This document shows, one piece after another, positions 34,184 to 42,816 of a DNA stretch of 64,000 nt. This DNA comes from Caproicibacter fermentans (GTDB lineage: Bacteria; Bacillota; Clostridia; Oscillospirales; Acutalibacteraceae). The stretch spans positions 124,001 to 188,000 of the forward strand of contig NZ_VWXL01000100.1 of the NCBI RefSeq assembly GCF_009746625.1, given 5' to 3'. The position numbers were made by a program, and so were the translations under genes. Numbering within the stretch: position 1 is the first letter of the stretch; each line of letters starts with the position of its first letter. Below the pieces are notes generated by a model. It searched no databases, had not been told where the DNA came from, and saw only the letters and a list, made by a program, of their open reading frames with translations.

Positions 34184-34217
34184 GGTTCTCACCTCCGATT
34201 TTCGGCAATCTCCCCGT

Positions 34218-35729
34218 TCAGGTGGAAAGGCCGTCGATTTCCGTTAAGATTTCCCGTCTTTTGTCGCCGAGCAGCAGTTTGCGGTTCCAGCGGTCGTACG
34301 GCTCGCTGCCGTTTTCCAGAATAAATTTAGAGCTGTAAAACCCGACCGTCAGCTCCGTGACAAACACGACCATCTCCTGGCTTTCGCCGAACGCCACCGC
34401 CATAAAATCAAACGCGCGGTGCAGCATGGCGGAGACCCGGTCGATTTCCATACTTCTGCACCCCGTTTGCTCCGCAAACCTCTCTTTGACGAATGCGAAC
34501 GCGGCTTCCGGCGTTTCAGGTTCTGCGGTGATCAGTTCCCGCGCGTATTGTTCCAGCAGGCGGACGCAGCCGTATTCCGCCGCTTCCTCATCCCGCCCGG
34601 TCTGCCCGTTTTCCCTTCGCCGGTTCAGCGAATCCTCCGCTTCCCGCGCAAGCTGCCGGAGCGCGGTCCCCGGCTCGGCGGCCTGATCCTCCAACTGCTT
34701 CTTCCATTCCTTCAACCGGCCGAAGACCGCTTCCGTCAGCCGGTCGGTCAGGAACGCCTCGCGGAATTTTTCATTCAGGCGGCTCAGCAGCAGCCCGATC
34801 ACGCTCAGCTTTTCGTCAAACTGCGCCTTTTGCAGCATCGCGACCGCGCGCTCCGAAATGTTCCCGTTCAGTATTTCATCGACACGGTAATCTTCCCGGT
34901 ATTTGTTGTAAAGCTCATAATAGTTGGCGAAGTCCTTGGCGGCCGCCGGGTTTTGGATATACTGCAAGACAAGGTCCTGTCCGACATCAAGCCCGAGGCT
35001 TTCGCACATCTTCATCATTTCGGAAAGGTCTTCCCATCCTCGCGCCGTCGCGAACGCGACTCCGTCGGGCGTCGTTTCAATCCGGTAGAAATTTTCTTTG
35101 CGGATTTCCAGATAGGACAGGATGGCCCCGTGAACCGACTGGCGGTAAGCGTACTCCTTCCAGACGGAAAAGTCCGGTTCCACGTCGATTTTCCGCACCC
35201 GGTCCAGCGTTACAATGTCAAATTCCCGCGCGGAGCGGTTGTATTCCGGCGGATTCCCCGCGGCGACGATGATCCAGCCCCGCGGCACCTTCTGGTTGCC
35301 GAACGTCTTCCCCTGCAAAAACTGCAGCATGGTGGGGGCCAGCGTTTCGGAAACGCAGTTGATCTCGTCGATGAACAGGATGCCCTCCTGGATGCCCGTC
35401 CGCTCCATTTTGTCATAGACGGAAGCGATGATTTCGCTCATGGTGTATTCCGTGACGGAGTACTCCCTGCCGCCATAGGATTTTTTCTGAATGAACGGCA
35501 GTCCGACGGCGCTCTGCCGCGTATGGTGCGTAATGGTGTAGGCGACCAGCGCCACCCCACATTCCCGCGCGACCTGCTCGATGATCTGTGTTTTGCCGAC
35601 GCCGGGAGGCCCCATTAACAGCACCGGACGCTGACGAACCGGCTCAATGCGGTAATTGCCGTTTTCATCCCGCTGCAGGTACGCCCTGACGGTATTCTGA
35701 ATCTCTTCTTTCGCCTGTTTAATATTCAT
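34218..35729 (-). CDS. MoxR-type AAA ATPase
   Basis: 503 residues. AAA core in the N-terminal half: Walker A GPPGVGKTQIIEQV (about 37-50), Walker B ILFIDEINCVSETLAPTMLQFLQ, sensor 1 WIIVAAGNPPEYNRSAREFD and arginine-finger region TLDRVRKIDVEP. The C-terminal ~230 residues are helical and variable. MoxR ATPases act as chaperones that remodel or insert cofactors into targets, working with a VWA-domain partner; the partner gene overlaps this one by 11 bp. Confidence 0.9.
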   Translation of the reverse strand: MNIKQAKEEIQNTVRAYLQRDENGNYRIEPVRQRPVLLMGPPGVGKTQIIEQVARECGVALVAYTITHHTRQSAVGLPFIQKKSYGGREYSVTEYTMSEIIASVYDKMERTGIQEGILFIDEINCVSETLAPTMLQFLQGKTFGNQKVPRGWIIVAAGNPPEYNRSAREFDIVTLDRVRKIDVEPDFSVWKEYAYRQSVHGAILSYLEIRKENFYRIETTPDGVAFATARGWEDLSEMMKMCESLGLDVGQDLVLQYIQNPAAAKDFANYYELYNKYREDYRVDEILNGNISERAVAMLQKAQFDEKLSVIGLLLSRLNEKFREAFLTDRLTEAVFGRLKEWKKQLEDQAAEPGTALRQLAREAEDSLNRRRENGQTGRDEEAAEYGCVRLLEQYARELITAEPETPEAAFAFVKERFAEQTGCRSMEIDRVSAMLHRAFDFMAVAFGESQEMVVFVTELTVGFYSSKFILENGSEPYDRWNRKLLLGDKRREILTEIDGLST

Positions 35730-37086
35730 AGTGGGGCAAATCCTCCCAGTCCTCGTCTTGGTTTTCCTCCGCCGCGCCCGTTCCCTTCTCCAGATCGCCC
35801 GGCTCCAGAATCAGCTTCATCGCCCACGGCGGCACGTCGGCGTCGGTGAAGTCCTCCCGCAGAAAGACAAACGCGGCGTCATAAGGCGGCCGCTGCTTCG
35901 GGAAGACGCCCCGGCCGTCGGTAAAATAGATGAGGCCTTTCAAACAGCGGAACTCCTTTTGCCGCAGCAGCTCGTCCACATAGCGGAAAACCGGACGGAA
36001 ATCGGTGCCGCCGCTGCCGATCAGCTCGAAATGCTCCATGTAGCCGCGCAGTTCCTCTTCATTTGTGATTTTACGGTCGGAGCGGACGGTTTCATCGCAC
36101 TGGATGATATGGATATTGATCTTTCTGAAAAAGCTCTCCGTATCTTTTAAGATCGAATAGGTCTGTTCGAGAAACGAACGCACCAGCGCGCCGGAGCAGG
36201 ACATCGAGGTGTCGACCGCAATGACGAACTCCTCGACTTTTCGGGTTTCGCGCGTTTCCTGCGGTTCTATCAGCGGCAGATTGCCGTAAAGGCGCATCCC
36301 GTAGGAATAGAAGCCCGGGTCGAAGGAATCCGGGTCCAGCCGCAGCTCTTCCCTCAGCACGGCGAATTTCTGAAGAAAGCGGCGGTAATCGTACCGTTCC
36401 CGGTTTTCCACCCGAACCTGCGAAAGCAGGGCTTTTGCGTGCTCGGCGGGGTCCTGCGCAAGCGTTTCCATGGCGGTCTGCATCTTCCGGCTGATGTCTT
36501 CCCATTTCTGCCGGGGATTCGGCGCGCCGGCGGGCGGGCGCTTTCCCGGATCCGGCCAGAAGGAGTGATCGTCGATTCGGAATTCCCGTTCCAACTGGAC
36601 GCGCGCGTCGTCGGTCAGGCGCATTTTCCGCAGCATTTCATAGATTTTTTCCGCGGTTGGGACTTGGAACGTTTCCCGCATCGTACCGTAAAAATTCCTC
36701 CGGAACCAGGAGGGCGGCTGCCGCACGCAGCGCTGCGAAATGCCGTCCAGAACGGATTCCATCGCGATGTCGCAGGAAAGGTCCCACAGTCCGCGGTCCT
36801 GCCCCGGCTTTTTCCAAAGGTGGCGGAACACACAGTGCAGCACCTGATGCAGATACACACGGTTGACCAGAACCGGATTGCGGCGGTAACTGTAAAACAG
36901 ACGGTCCGGGTCGTAAAACAGGCTCGTTCCGTCCGTTCCCATAAACCGCGCGCCGGGCGTCATTTGATAGGAAAGCGCGCTGAGCGCGACGTCAAAAAAG
37001 CGCATTTGAAGATACAGCTCCGTCCGCGACGCCGTCAGAATCTGTCCGCCGATTTTCTGCACCCGCTCCAATGTTTCGTTTTCCAC
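35719..37086 (-). CDS. VWA-like protein with DUF2201 metallopeptidase-type N-domain
   Basis: 455 residues. The N-terminal putative metallopeptidase domain contains LVNRVYLHQVLHCVFRHLWKK, where relatives typically have a His-Glu-x-x-His zinc motif; here the Glu is Gln (HQVLH), so peptidase activity is doubtful. The C-terminal VWA-like domain has the MIDAS motif as AVDTSMSCSG, then GSGGTDFRPVF and IYFTDGRG. Pairs with the MoxR ATPase encoded next. Its target is unknown. Confidence 0.85.
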   Translation of the reverse strand: MENETLERVQKIGGQILTASRTELYLQMRFFDVALSALSYQMTPGARFMGTDGTSLFYDPDRLFYSYRRNPVLVNRVYLHQVLHCVFRHLWKKPGQDRGLWDLSCDIAMESVLDGISQRCVRQPPSWFRRNFYGTMRETFQVPTAEKIYEMLRKMRLTDDARVQLEREFRIDDHSFWPDPGKRPPAGAPNPRQKWEDISRKMQTAMETLAQDPAEHAKALLSQVRVENRERYDYRRFLQKFAVLREELRLDPDSFDPGFYSYGMRLYGNLPLIEPQETRETRKVEEFVIAVDTSMSCSGALVRSFLEQTYSILKDTESFFRKINIHIIQCDETVRSDRKITNEEELRGYMEHFELIGSGGTDFRPVFRYVDELLRQKEFRCLKGLIYFTDGRGVFPKQRPPYDAAFVFLREDFTDADVPPWAMKLILEPGDLEKGTGAAEENQDEDWEDLPHYEY

Positions 37087-37110
37087 CTGCGACCCTCCTT
37101 TCCAAAAGCC

Positions 37111-38076
37111 CTACAGGTCAAACGTCTTTTTCTTCGCGGCAAACCGCTCGTGCCGTTCCTGAAGCAAAACGCTGAGGCACCGCGCCCGTTCCAGCCGCGC
37201 GGCTTCCTCGGCCGCGCGGCCGATGCTTTCCGCTGTGAAAGCTCCGCGCTCCGCCAGGAAAGAAAGGCCCTCCGGGTCGTCGTCACGGATAAGGAGACTT
37301 GCGGCGTCCGCCGATTGTTCCTTCAGAAAGGCAAGGTACCGTCCCTTCGCGGCCGCCGTCAGGCGAACCGGACGGCGGAGCCTTTCCAAAGCGATTCTCA
37401 GCAGCGTTTCCGGGTTGGTCTCGCTCCGGGCGATTGGAAACTGGGCGTCGTAGCTTTCCGCGTCGAGTTTGTCCTCCCGAAAGCACTGCCGGTAGCGAAA
37501 GCCCGCCCCGTGGATAAAATGCTCAAAGATGCGCGCGGGGCCGTTTTCGACGGACTCTTCATAGTATTCCGGAAAAATCCAGACGGAATCGCCCTCTTTG
37601 GAGCGGAACACGGCGCGCACCTCCTGTTGGATATCTTCCAGAAGGCCGGGCAGACAGGTCGGCGCGGCCGAAGGAGCCGCAACCAGAATTTCTTTGAGGC
37701 CCCGACAGTTCATAAAAGCCCCGTTGCCGACCAGCGCCGGCCCCGCGCAAAGGCCGACGCGCGAAAGACCGACGCAGTTATAAAACGCGTATTCCCCGAT
37801 GGACCGGATTCCGGGCGGCAGCAAAAGTTCCCGCAGGGATTCCCCTCCCAGACACCGCTCGCGGCCGGGCGCCTCCGGTTCGCCGTCCGTGGCTTCCAGA
37901 AGCTTCGTCCCCGCGGGCAGGTGCGCCTGCGCGGCCTCATTGGAGGAAAACGCGTAAGGAGCGATCCCTGTCACTGGCAGTCCGCCGATTTTCTCCGGAA
38001 TACGGACGTTGCTTCCGGTTCCGGTGCAGGAAAGGATGGAAGCGCCTCCCGGCACGGGGTAATACCGTATTTTCAT
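37111..38076 (-). CDS. Leucine-rich-repeat (BspA/LRR_5-like) protein
   Basis: 321 residues. The N-terminal two thirds have cysteine-containing LRR_5-type repeats (VTGIAPYAFSSNEAAQAHLPAG, LRELLLPPGIRSIGEYAFYNCVGL, GNGAFMNCRGLKEILV); the C-terminal third is helical with ankyrin-like spacing (LFLAERGAFTAESIGRAAEEAARLERARCLSVLLQ). No signal peptide, so it acts in the cytoplasm, unlike surface BspA proteins. Located 24 bp before the VWA gene, suggesting it is part of the MoxR-VWA unit, perhaps as substrate adaptor (inference). Confidence 0.75.
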   Translation of the reverse strand: MKIRYYPVPGGASILSCTGTGSNVRIPEKIGGLPVTGIAPYAFSSNEAAQAHLPAGTKLLEATDGEPEAPGRERCLGGESLRELLLPPGIRSIGEYAFYNCVGLSRVGLCAGPALVGNGAFMNCRGLKEILVAAPSAAPTCLPGLLEDIQQEVRAVFRSKEGDSVWIFPEYYEESVENGPARIFEHFIHGAGFRYRQCFREDKLDAESYDAQFPIARSETNPETLLRIALERLRRPVRLTAAAKGRYLAFLKEQSADAASLLIRDDDPEGLSFLAERGAFTAESIGRAAEEAARLERARCLSVLLQERHERFAAKKKTFDL

Positions 38077-38077
38077 G

Positions 38078-39097
38078 TCAGTCCTTTCCGAGGTAACGCT
38101 CCAGCAGCCTGAGCGTATTTTTTACGCCGTCGGTATGGGAGCGCTCGTACCCGTGGGAAGCATAGACCCCGGCCCCGATCAATCCGTGCTTCAGGTCGTA
38201 GCCCGCCGCAAGCGCGGCGTCCGCGTCGGAGCCGTAAAAGGGATAAATATCCACGGCATAGTCAAGTTTTTCCCGCTCCGCGCAACGAACCAGCTCCGTC
38301 GTAACCTCGTAATCGTACGGCCCGCGGGAATCCTTGGCGCAGATGCTGACCATGCGCTCGGTGCAGGCAAGACCCTTTCCCACGCAGCCCATGTCGACGC
38401 TGATGATTTCCTTCGCGTCGGCGGGCAGGGCGCCGCAGGCCCCGTGGCCCACTTCCTCATAAACCGTGATAAAGGCGTAAACCTTCCGGTTCAGGATAAG
38501 CTTTTTTTCGCTGATTCGCTTCGCAAGGCCCAGAAGGATCGCGACGGACAGCTTGTCGTCGAGAAAACGGCTTTTGATATATCCGCTTTTGGTCACCACC
38601 GTGCGCGGGTCGAAGCAGACGAAATCACCGGTATGGATTCCAAGCGCCTCGGTATCCTTTTTCTCCTTCACGTCCTCGTCGATCACGACCTCCATCTCTT
38701 CAAAGGTCCTGCTTTGTTCGGAGAATTTTTTGTTGACGTGAATGGACGGGTCGTTCATCTGAAGGGTTCCCTCATAGGTCTTTCCGCCGCGCGTGCGGAT
38801 GCGGCAGGTTTCGGTTTCACAGTTGTTCGCGTTCAGGCCGCCGATGTTTGTGATGCGCAGTCTGCCGTTTTTCTTCACCTCCGCAACCATGCCGCCGAGC
38901 GTGTCGATATGCGCCGAAAGAATCACCGGATTCCCCTCGCCGCCCAGGCCGCACACAACGCACCCCTTGTTGGTCAGGTACGGCTTGAAGCCAAGCTTTT
39001 CAAACTGCTCCATCGTGTACCGGGTCACGTCGTTGGTAAATCCGCTCGGGCTGTCGATCGAAGTCAGTTGTTTTAACTGGTCCAGAATATATTTCAT
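38078..39097 (-). CDS. M42-family metallo-aminopeptidase
   Basis: 339 residues, with the two-metal site of M42 (glutamyl aminopeptidase/endoglucanase-like): ILSAHIDTLGGMV (His, Asp), SRFLDDKLSVAILL (bridging Asp), TVYEEVGHGA (Glu pair) and ISVDMGCVG (Asp). A cytoplasmic tetrahedral aminopeptidase is expected. Its stop is 1 bp before the LRR gene start, so it leads the M42-LRR-VWA-MoxR gene string. Confidence 0.92.
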   Translation of the reverse strand: MKYILDQLKQLTSIDSPSGFTNDVTRYTMEQFEKLGFKPYLTNKGCVVCGLGGEGNPVILSAHIDTLGGMVAEVKKNGRLRITNIGGLNANNCETETCRIRTRGGKTYEGTLQMNDPSIHVNKKFSEQSRTFEEMEVVIDEDVKEKKDTEALGIHTGDFVCFDPRTVVTKSGYIKSRFLDDKLSVAILLGLAKRISEKKLILNRKVYAFITVYEEVGHGACGALPADAKEIISVDMGCVGKGLACTERMVSICAKDSRGPYDYEVTTELVRCAEREKLDYAVDIYPFYGSDADAALAAGYDLKHGLIGAGVYASHGYERSHTDGVKNTLRLLERYLGKD

Positions 39098-39234
39098 CTC
39101 ATCGCTCCCTGATTTTTATTCATTTTCCTACTGATTCTGTACGAGATTCTTTTGCTTATTTTTCCCCGGATTTGCAATCAGCCTGTTAACGGAGAACGGC
39201 TTTCCGTGCGCCGGAAAAATCCGCAGCGCACGGT

Positions 39235-40344
39235 TCAGTCTTCCTGCCGAACCTCCTGAAAAACCTCGACCCGGTTTTTGCCCTTGTCTTTCGCGGCGTA
39301 CAGAGCTGTGTCCGCATGGTTGAAAAGCTCTTCCGAAGTCCATCCGATTTTCCACGCCGCCAGCCCGATGCTGACGGTAATGGGTTCCCGGGTAAACTCA
39401 TAGGTCAGTTTTTCAAATTCGAGCCTGATTTTCTCCAGAAAGAGGCCGGCTTCGTCCGCCGCGTCGCCCGTAAAAATCACCGCGAATTCCTCGCCGCCGA
39501 ACCTTGCCGTAAAGCGGTTCGAATCCACGTTTTGTTTCATCAGTTCCGCAATCGCATGAATCACGCTGTCGCCGTTTAAATGGCCGAACGTGTCGTTGAC
39601 CTTTTTGAAATCGTCGATGTCCATCACCGCCAGAGCGATCTTATCCCCTGTTTCGGCGGAAGATCTTACCATGCAGTCCAGCGTATTCATAAAGATCGTG
39701 TTGCCGTAAAGGCCGGTTTTCTGGTCCCTGTTCAGCTGGTCCTGCATTTTCAGCTGGCTGAGGTAGCTCCGCGCGAGGATCCCGCTTTTCTCCTCCTGAA
39801 ACTCTATGATGACGTTGCAGACTTTTTTGCACAGAAAAACTATGACAAAAGCGATGATGGCCTCCTCCGCAAAAAAATGATCCATGCCGAATTCGGGCGG
39901 AGAAAACCTTCTGAAAATCAGCGAAACCGTCAAAAACAAATAGCAGACTCGGCTGACGCGGTTGGTCAGCTTTTGATCGCTGTAAATCACCGTCGTAAAA
40001 ATAGGGATGCCGAAAATGCCGAACGTGATGGAAAAAATATAATGAACGCTTGCCGCGACCATGCAGATAAACGCCAGCTGAACCGGCGGGATATAGTTCA
40101 CCAGCCCGGAATCCGGCCTTCGCTTCAAAAGCAGATATCCCGATAGAATCGCACCCGTATTCGCGGCGGCCGGAATCAGAAGATAACGGAACAGATACCT
40201 TCTCATTGACGGCAGGGTCAGGCCGTTTTCCCGGATGATAAAGTACATGAAGAACTCCACCAGAATCATGATGCACGCGATCATGATATTGGCGCGAAAC
40301 AGCAGCACTCTCCAGTTTCGATATGTTTTTTCAAAATGCTCCAC
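39235..40344 (-). CDS. Membrane-bound diguanylate cyclase (GGDEF)
   Basis: 369 residues. Six or so N-terminal membrane helices (about 15-190), then a GGDEF domain: DQLNRDQKTGLYGN, LAVMDIDDFKKVNDTFGHLNGDSVIHAIAE and the active-site loop FGGEEF. It makes cyclic di-GMP. No RxxD inhibitory site is obvious five residues before the motif. It has its own consensus promoter. Confidence 0.92.
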   Translation of the reverse strand: MEHFEKTYRNWRVLLFRANIMIACIMILVEFFMYFIIRENGLTLPSMRRYLFRYLLIPAAANTGAILSGYLLLKRRPDSGLVNYIPPVQLAFICMVAASVHYIFSITFGIFGIPIFTTVIYSDQKLTNRVSRVCYLFLTVSLIFRRFSPPEFGMDHFFAEEAIIAFVIVFLCKKVCNVIIEFQEEKSGILARSYLSQLKMQDQLNRDQKTGLYGNTIFMNTLDCMVRSSAETGDKIALAVMDIDDFKKVNDTFGHLNGDSVIHAIAELMKQNVDSNRFTARFGGEEFAVIFTGDAADEAGLFLEKIRLEFEKLTYEFTREPITVSIGLAAWKIGWTSEELFNHADTALYAAKDKGKNRVEVFQEVRQED

Positions 40345-40459
40345 GTTTTCAATACCTTTTTATGACGTTCCCGACCGGATTTCCGCACGCGATCGATCTG
40401 GAAAAATCCTCGGCACAGAGTTTTCGAAACATCCGCAAATACCGCGCGGCGTTTCCACT

Positions 40460-40488
40460 ATTATATTCCCATACTGGACCAATTACAA
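40460..40488 (-). promoter_or_regulatory. Promoter of the diguanylate cyclase gene
   Basis: Minus strand: -35 TTGTAA (plus 40483-40488), 17-nt spacer, -10 TATAAT (40460-40465). This accounts for part of the 309-bp gap 40345-40653, which otherwise holds only the lsr-end hairpin and an untranslated leader of about 110 nt. Confidence 0.8.
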
Positions 40489-40588
40489 CCAGATAAACTC
40501 AATTCGGACAAAGCCGCCTGAAATGCTGCCGAACGCCAAAGCTCACCCGGTCTCACCGGCGCCGCCGTCGCTTTCGGTACACGAACAG

Positions 40589-40624
40589 AGGCACGCCCAA
40601 AAGCAAAAACTTTTGAGCGTGCCT
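40589..40624 (-). terminator. Hairpin at the end of the lsr operon
   Basis: AGGCACGC .. AAAAG / CTTTT .. GCGTGCCT, a long stem with a 2-nt internal bulge about 30 bp past the lsrF stop. There is no strong T run after it on the minus strand, so it may be a weak terminator or an RNA-stabilising end. Confidence 0.5.
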
Positions 40625-40653
40625 GCCGACGGTCTTTTTCGATTTTGATCCGG

Positions 40654-41535
40654 TTATCCGTGAATCGCGTCCTGATAGAATTCATAAGCCTCTTTGTCGT
40701 TGAAGCCCTCGTGGACAACCTTGCGGATGGCCTCTGCCATCTCAACGGGATGTTCGCTCTGGAAAATGTTGCGGCCCATATCAAGGCCGCGGGCGCCGCC
40801 GCTGATGGCTTTGTACGCCAGGGTCAGCGCCTCGTTTTCGGGCAGCTTTTTTCCGCCCGCCACAACAAGGGGAACCGGGCATCCGGCCACAACTTCTTCA
40901 AACTTTTCACAATAATAGGTCTTGATGATATTGGCGCCCATTTCCGCCAGAATGCGGGTAGCCAGCTTAAAGAACCGGTCCGTGCGCTCCATCTGCTTGC
41001 CGACGGCGACAACGCCCATCGTCGGAATGCTGTGGCGCAGGCCCGCGTTGATCATCTGCGAGAGATTGTCGATGCTGGAAAGCTGCCCGTCGGCGCCGAT
41101 GAAGGTCTGCACCGCCATGCAGTCCGCGTTCATTCGGACCGCGTCCTCAAGATCGACCGCGTTCACTTCATGCGAAAGGTCGTCGTTCAGCATGGAGGAA
41201 CCGGAGGTGACGCGCAGCGCGATCGCCTTGCCGCATTCGGGCGGCACGCAGGAACGCAGCGCGCCGCGGGTTCCCATTAAAACGTCTACGTGGGACATCA
41301 GCTTCGGAATCACCAGGTCCAAACGCTCCAGCCCCGCGGTTGATCCCATGAAATAGCCGTGGTCAAAGGCAAACATGACCGTGTTGCCCGTTTTGGGGTC
41401 GAAAATATTGGATAAGCGCTTTTTCATACCCCAGTCAAGATTGTTCGCACCCTTAACATGAAAACTGCCTTGATTTGCAAAAGGAACATCTACGGAATAA
41501 TCCTTCGCAACCTTGAGTCCTTCCTTGTCAGCCAT
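40654..41535 (-). CDS. lsrF: Phospho-AI-2 thiolase LsrF (3-hydroxy-2,4-pentadione 5-phosphate thiolase)
   Basis: 293 residues, class I aldolase-like TIM barrel. Segments FAFDHGYFMGSTAGLERLDLVIP, VLMGTRGALRSCVPPECGKAIALR, and the Schiff-base lysine region NIIKTYYCEKFEEVV followed by VPLVVAGGKK match LsrF. In enteric bacteria LsrF transfers the acetyl group of the isomerised AI-2 phosphate to CoA. Preceded by AAGGAG. Last gene of lsrACDBF. Confidence 0.92.
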   Translation of the reverse strand: MADKEGLKVAKDYSVDVPFANQGSFHVKGANNLDWGMKKRLSNIFDPKTGNTVMFAFDHGYFMGSTAGLERLDLVIPKLMSHVDVLMGTRGALRSCVPPECGKAIALRVTSGSSMLNDDLSHEVNAVDLEDAVRMNADCMAVQTFIGADGQLSSIDNLSQMINAGLRHSIPTMGVVAVGKQMERTDRFFKLATRILAEMGANIIKTYYCEKFEEVVAGCPVPLVVAGGKKLPENEALTLAYKAISGGARGLDMGRNIFQSEHPVEMAEAIRKVVHEGFNDKEAYEFYQDAIHG

Positions 41536-41620
41536 AATTTCAGATCTCCTTTTTTGTTTAGTTGTATTACTGATTCTCTGTAAACGATCTTCTTTTACAG
41601 CAAGGTCAGTTCACAGTCAA

Positions 41621-42754
41621 TCAGAAGTTGTATTTGTCTACGTTGGAAGCATTGAAAACAACGCGCTCCGGAAGCAGGACGACGCCGTTGTTGGTATCGG
41701 TCGTTTTTGCTCCGGGAACCAGACTGTCGTTCGGCATAACCTCAACTTCGCCGATGCTCGGGATGTTGATCTTGTCGCCGACCTTCACCGTGTTGCCCGC
41801 CGCAAGGTACGCCGCCAGGTAGCAGCCCATCGCGCCCTGGATGCCGCAGTCCCACAGACCCCACTGCTCGATGACGTTCGCCTTGCAGTAGTCGCGGATG
41901 GAGTTCGGGGAAGCAAAGCCGGTAATTGTGATGTCTTTTTTGGTCAGGCCCGCGTTCTGAGCCGCTTTGCACTGGCCCGGCAATGCCGTTGAGTCGTTGC
42001 AGACGATCAGATCGATGTCCTTGTGGGCTTCCAGAATGGACGCGCCGACGGAAACGGCCTTTTCAGCGTCCTGCTCGGAATAGTAGTTGTCGGGAGCCAC
42101 ATTGACCCAGTTCGGATATTTTTCTTTGATATACTTTTCGCCCGCGGCCTGCCAGGAGTTCTGATCCGCCACGGTCGCCTGTGAGTAATGCCAGCAGTAT
42201 TTGATTGCGTCTTTGGCCACGTCTTTGCCGCGCTTTGTCAGCGAATCGGCGCTCATGTCAACCAGCATTTTGCCGAGGATGTCCGGCGTTCCCTGGGAAA
42301 CCATCAGCGCGCGGGCGTCCGTGGAGACGTCGGAATCCCATGTGACGACCGTCATGCCCGCGTCCTTCGCTTTTTTCAAAGCGGAGTCAAGGCCGGTCGC
42401 GTCGACGGAAGAGATGCAGATTGCGTCCGCGCCGCTGGCGATCGCGTTGTTGACCACCTGTACCTCGTCCGCAACCGCGGCGTTCGGGCTGCCCTGGTAA
42501 TCAACCGTGAAGCCCCACTGTTTGGAATATTCCTGTGCGCCGGCATTGGCGGATTCAAAGAACGCGTTGCCGGTCAGCTTCGGGATAAAAACGACTGTTT
42601 TTCCTTTCACGGATTTGTCTCCCGCGGCCGCGGACGCCCCCGAAGACGCCTTTGACTCCGCGGCGGAACCGGACGAGCCGCCGTTGCCGCCGCAGCCGGC
42701 AAGGGACGTTGCCATGATCGATGCTGCAAGTGCAAGTGCAAGAACCTTTTTCAT
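41621..42754 (-). CDS. lsrB: AI-2-type sugar-binding lipoprotein LsrB
   Basis: 377 residues: lipoprotein signal (ASIMATSLAGCGG), Ser/Ala linker, then a ribose-binding-type fold. AI-2 contact positions of Salmonella LsrB are largely conserved: Lys in VVFIPKLTGNAFF, Asp in TWDSDV, Asp-Gln in VADQNSW and Pro in TALPGQ; the residue two after that Pro is Gln rather than Ala. LsrB pocket variation is known in Clostridia, so AI-2 binding is likely but not certain. Between lsrD and lsrF in the operon. Confidence 0.88.
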   Translation of the reverse strand: MKKVLALALAASIMATSLAGCGGNGGSSGSAAESKASSGASAAAGDKSVKGKTVVFIPKLTGNAFFESANAGAQEYSKQWGFTVDYQGSPNAAVADEVQVVNNAIASGADAICISSVDATGLDSALKKAKDAGMTVVTWDSDVSTDARALMVSQGTPDILGKMLVDMSADSLTKRGKDVAKDAIKYCWHYSQATVADQNSWQAAGEKYIKEKYPNWVNVAPDNYYSEQDAEKAVSVGASILEAHKDIDLIVCNDSTALPGQCKAAQNAGLTKKDITITGFASPNSIRDYCKANVIEQWGLWDCGIQGAMGCYLAAYLAAGNTVKVGDKINIPSIGEVEVMPNDSLVPGAKTTDTNNGVVLLPERVVFNASNVDKYNF

Positions 42755-42816
42755 TACAATAACCTCCTACAAAATTTTGTATTAATATGGCTTTTTACAC
42801 CAAAAGCCGCTTGAAA

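Noticed and set aside
36439-38112. 557-codon plus-strand frame opposite the VWA and LRR genes
   Set aside because: Antisense to two genes with recognisable domains and tight operon spacing; no ribosome-binding site or motif.
40345-40653. Possible c-di-GMP riboswitch ahead of the GGDEF gene
   Set aside because: The leader is only about 110 nt and lacks the conserved GEMM-type sequence blocks; only a promoter and an upstream hairpin could be supported.
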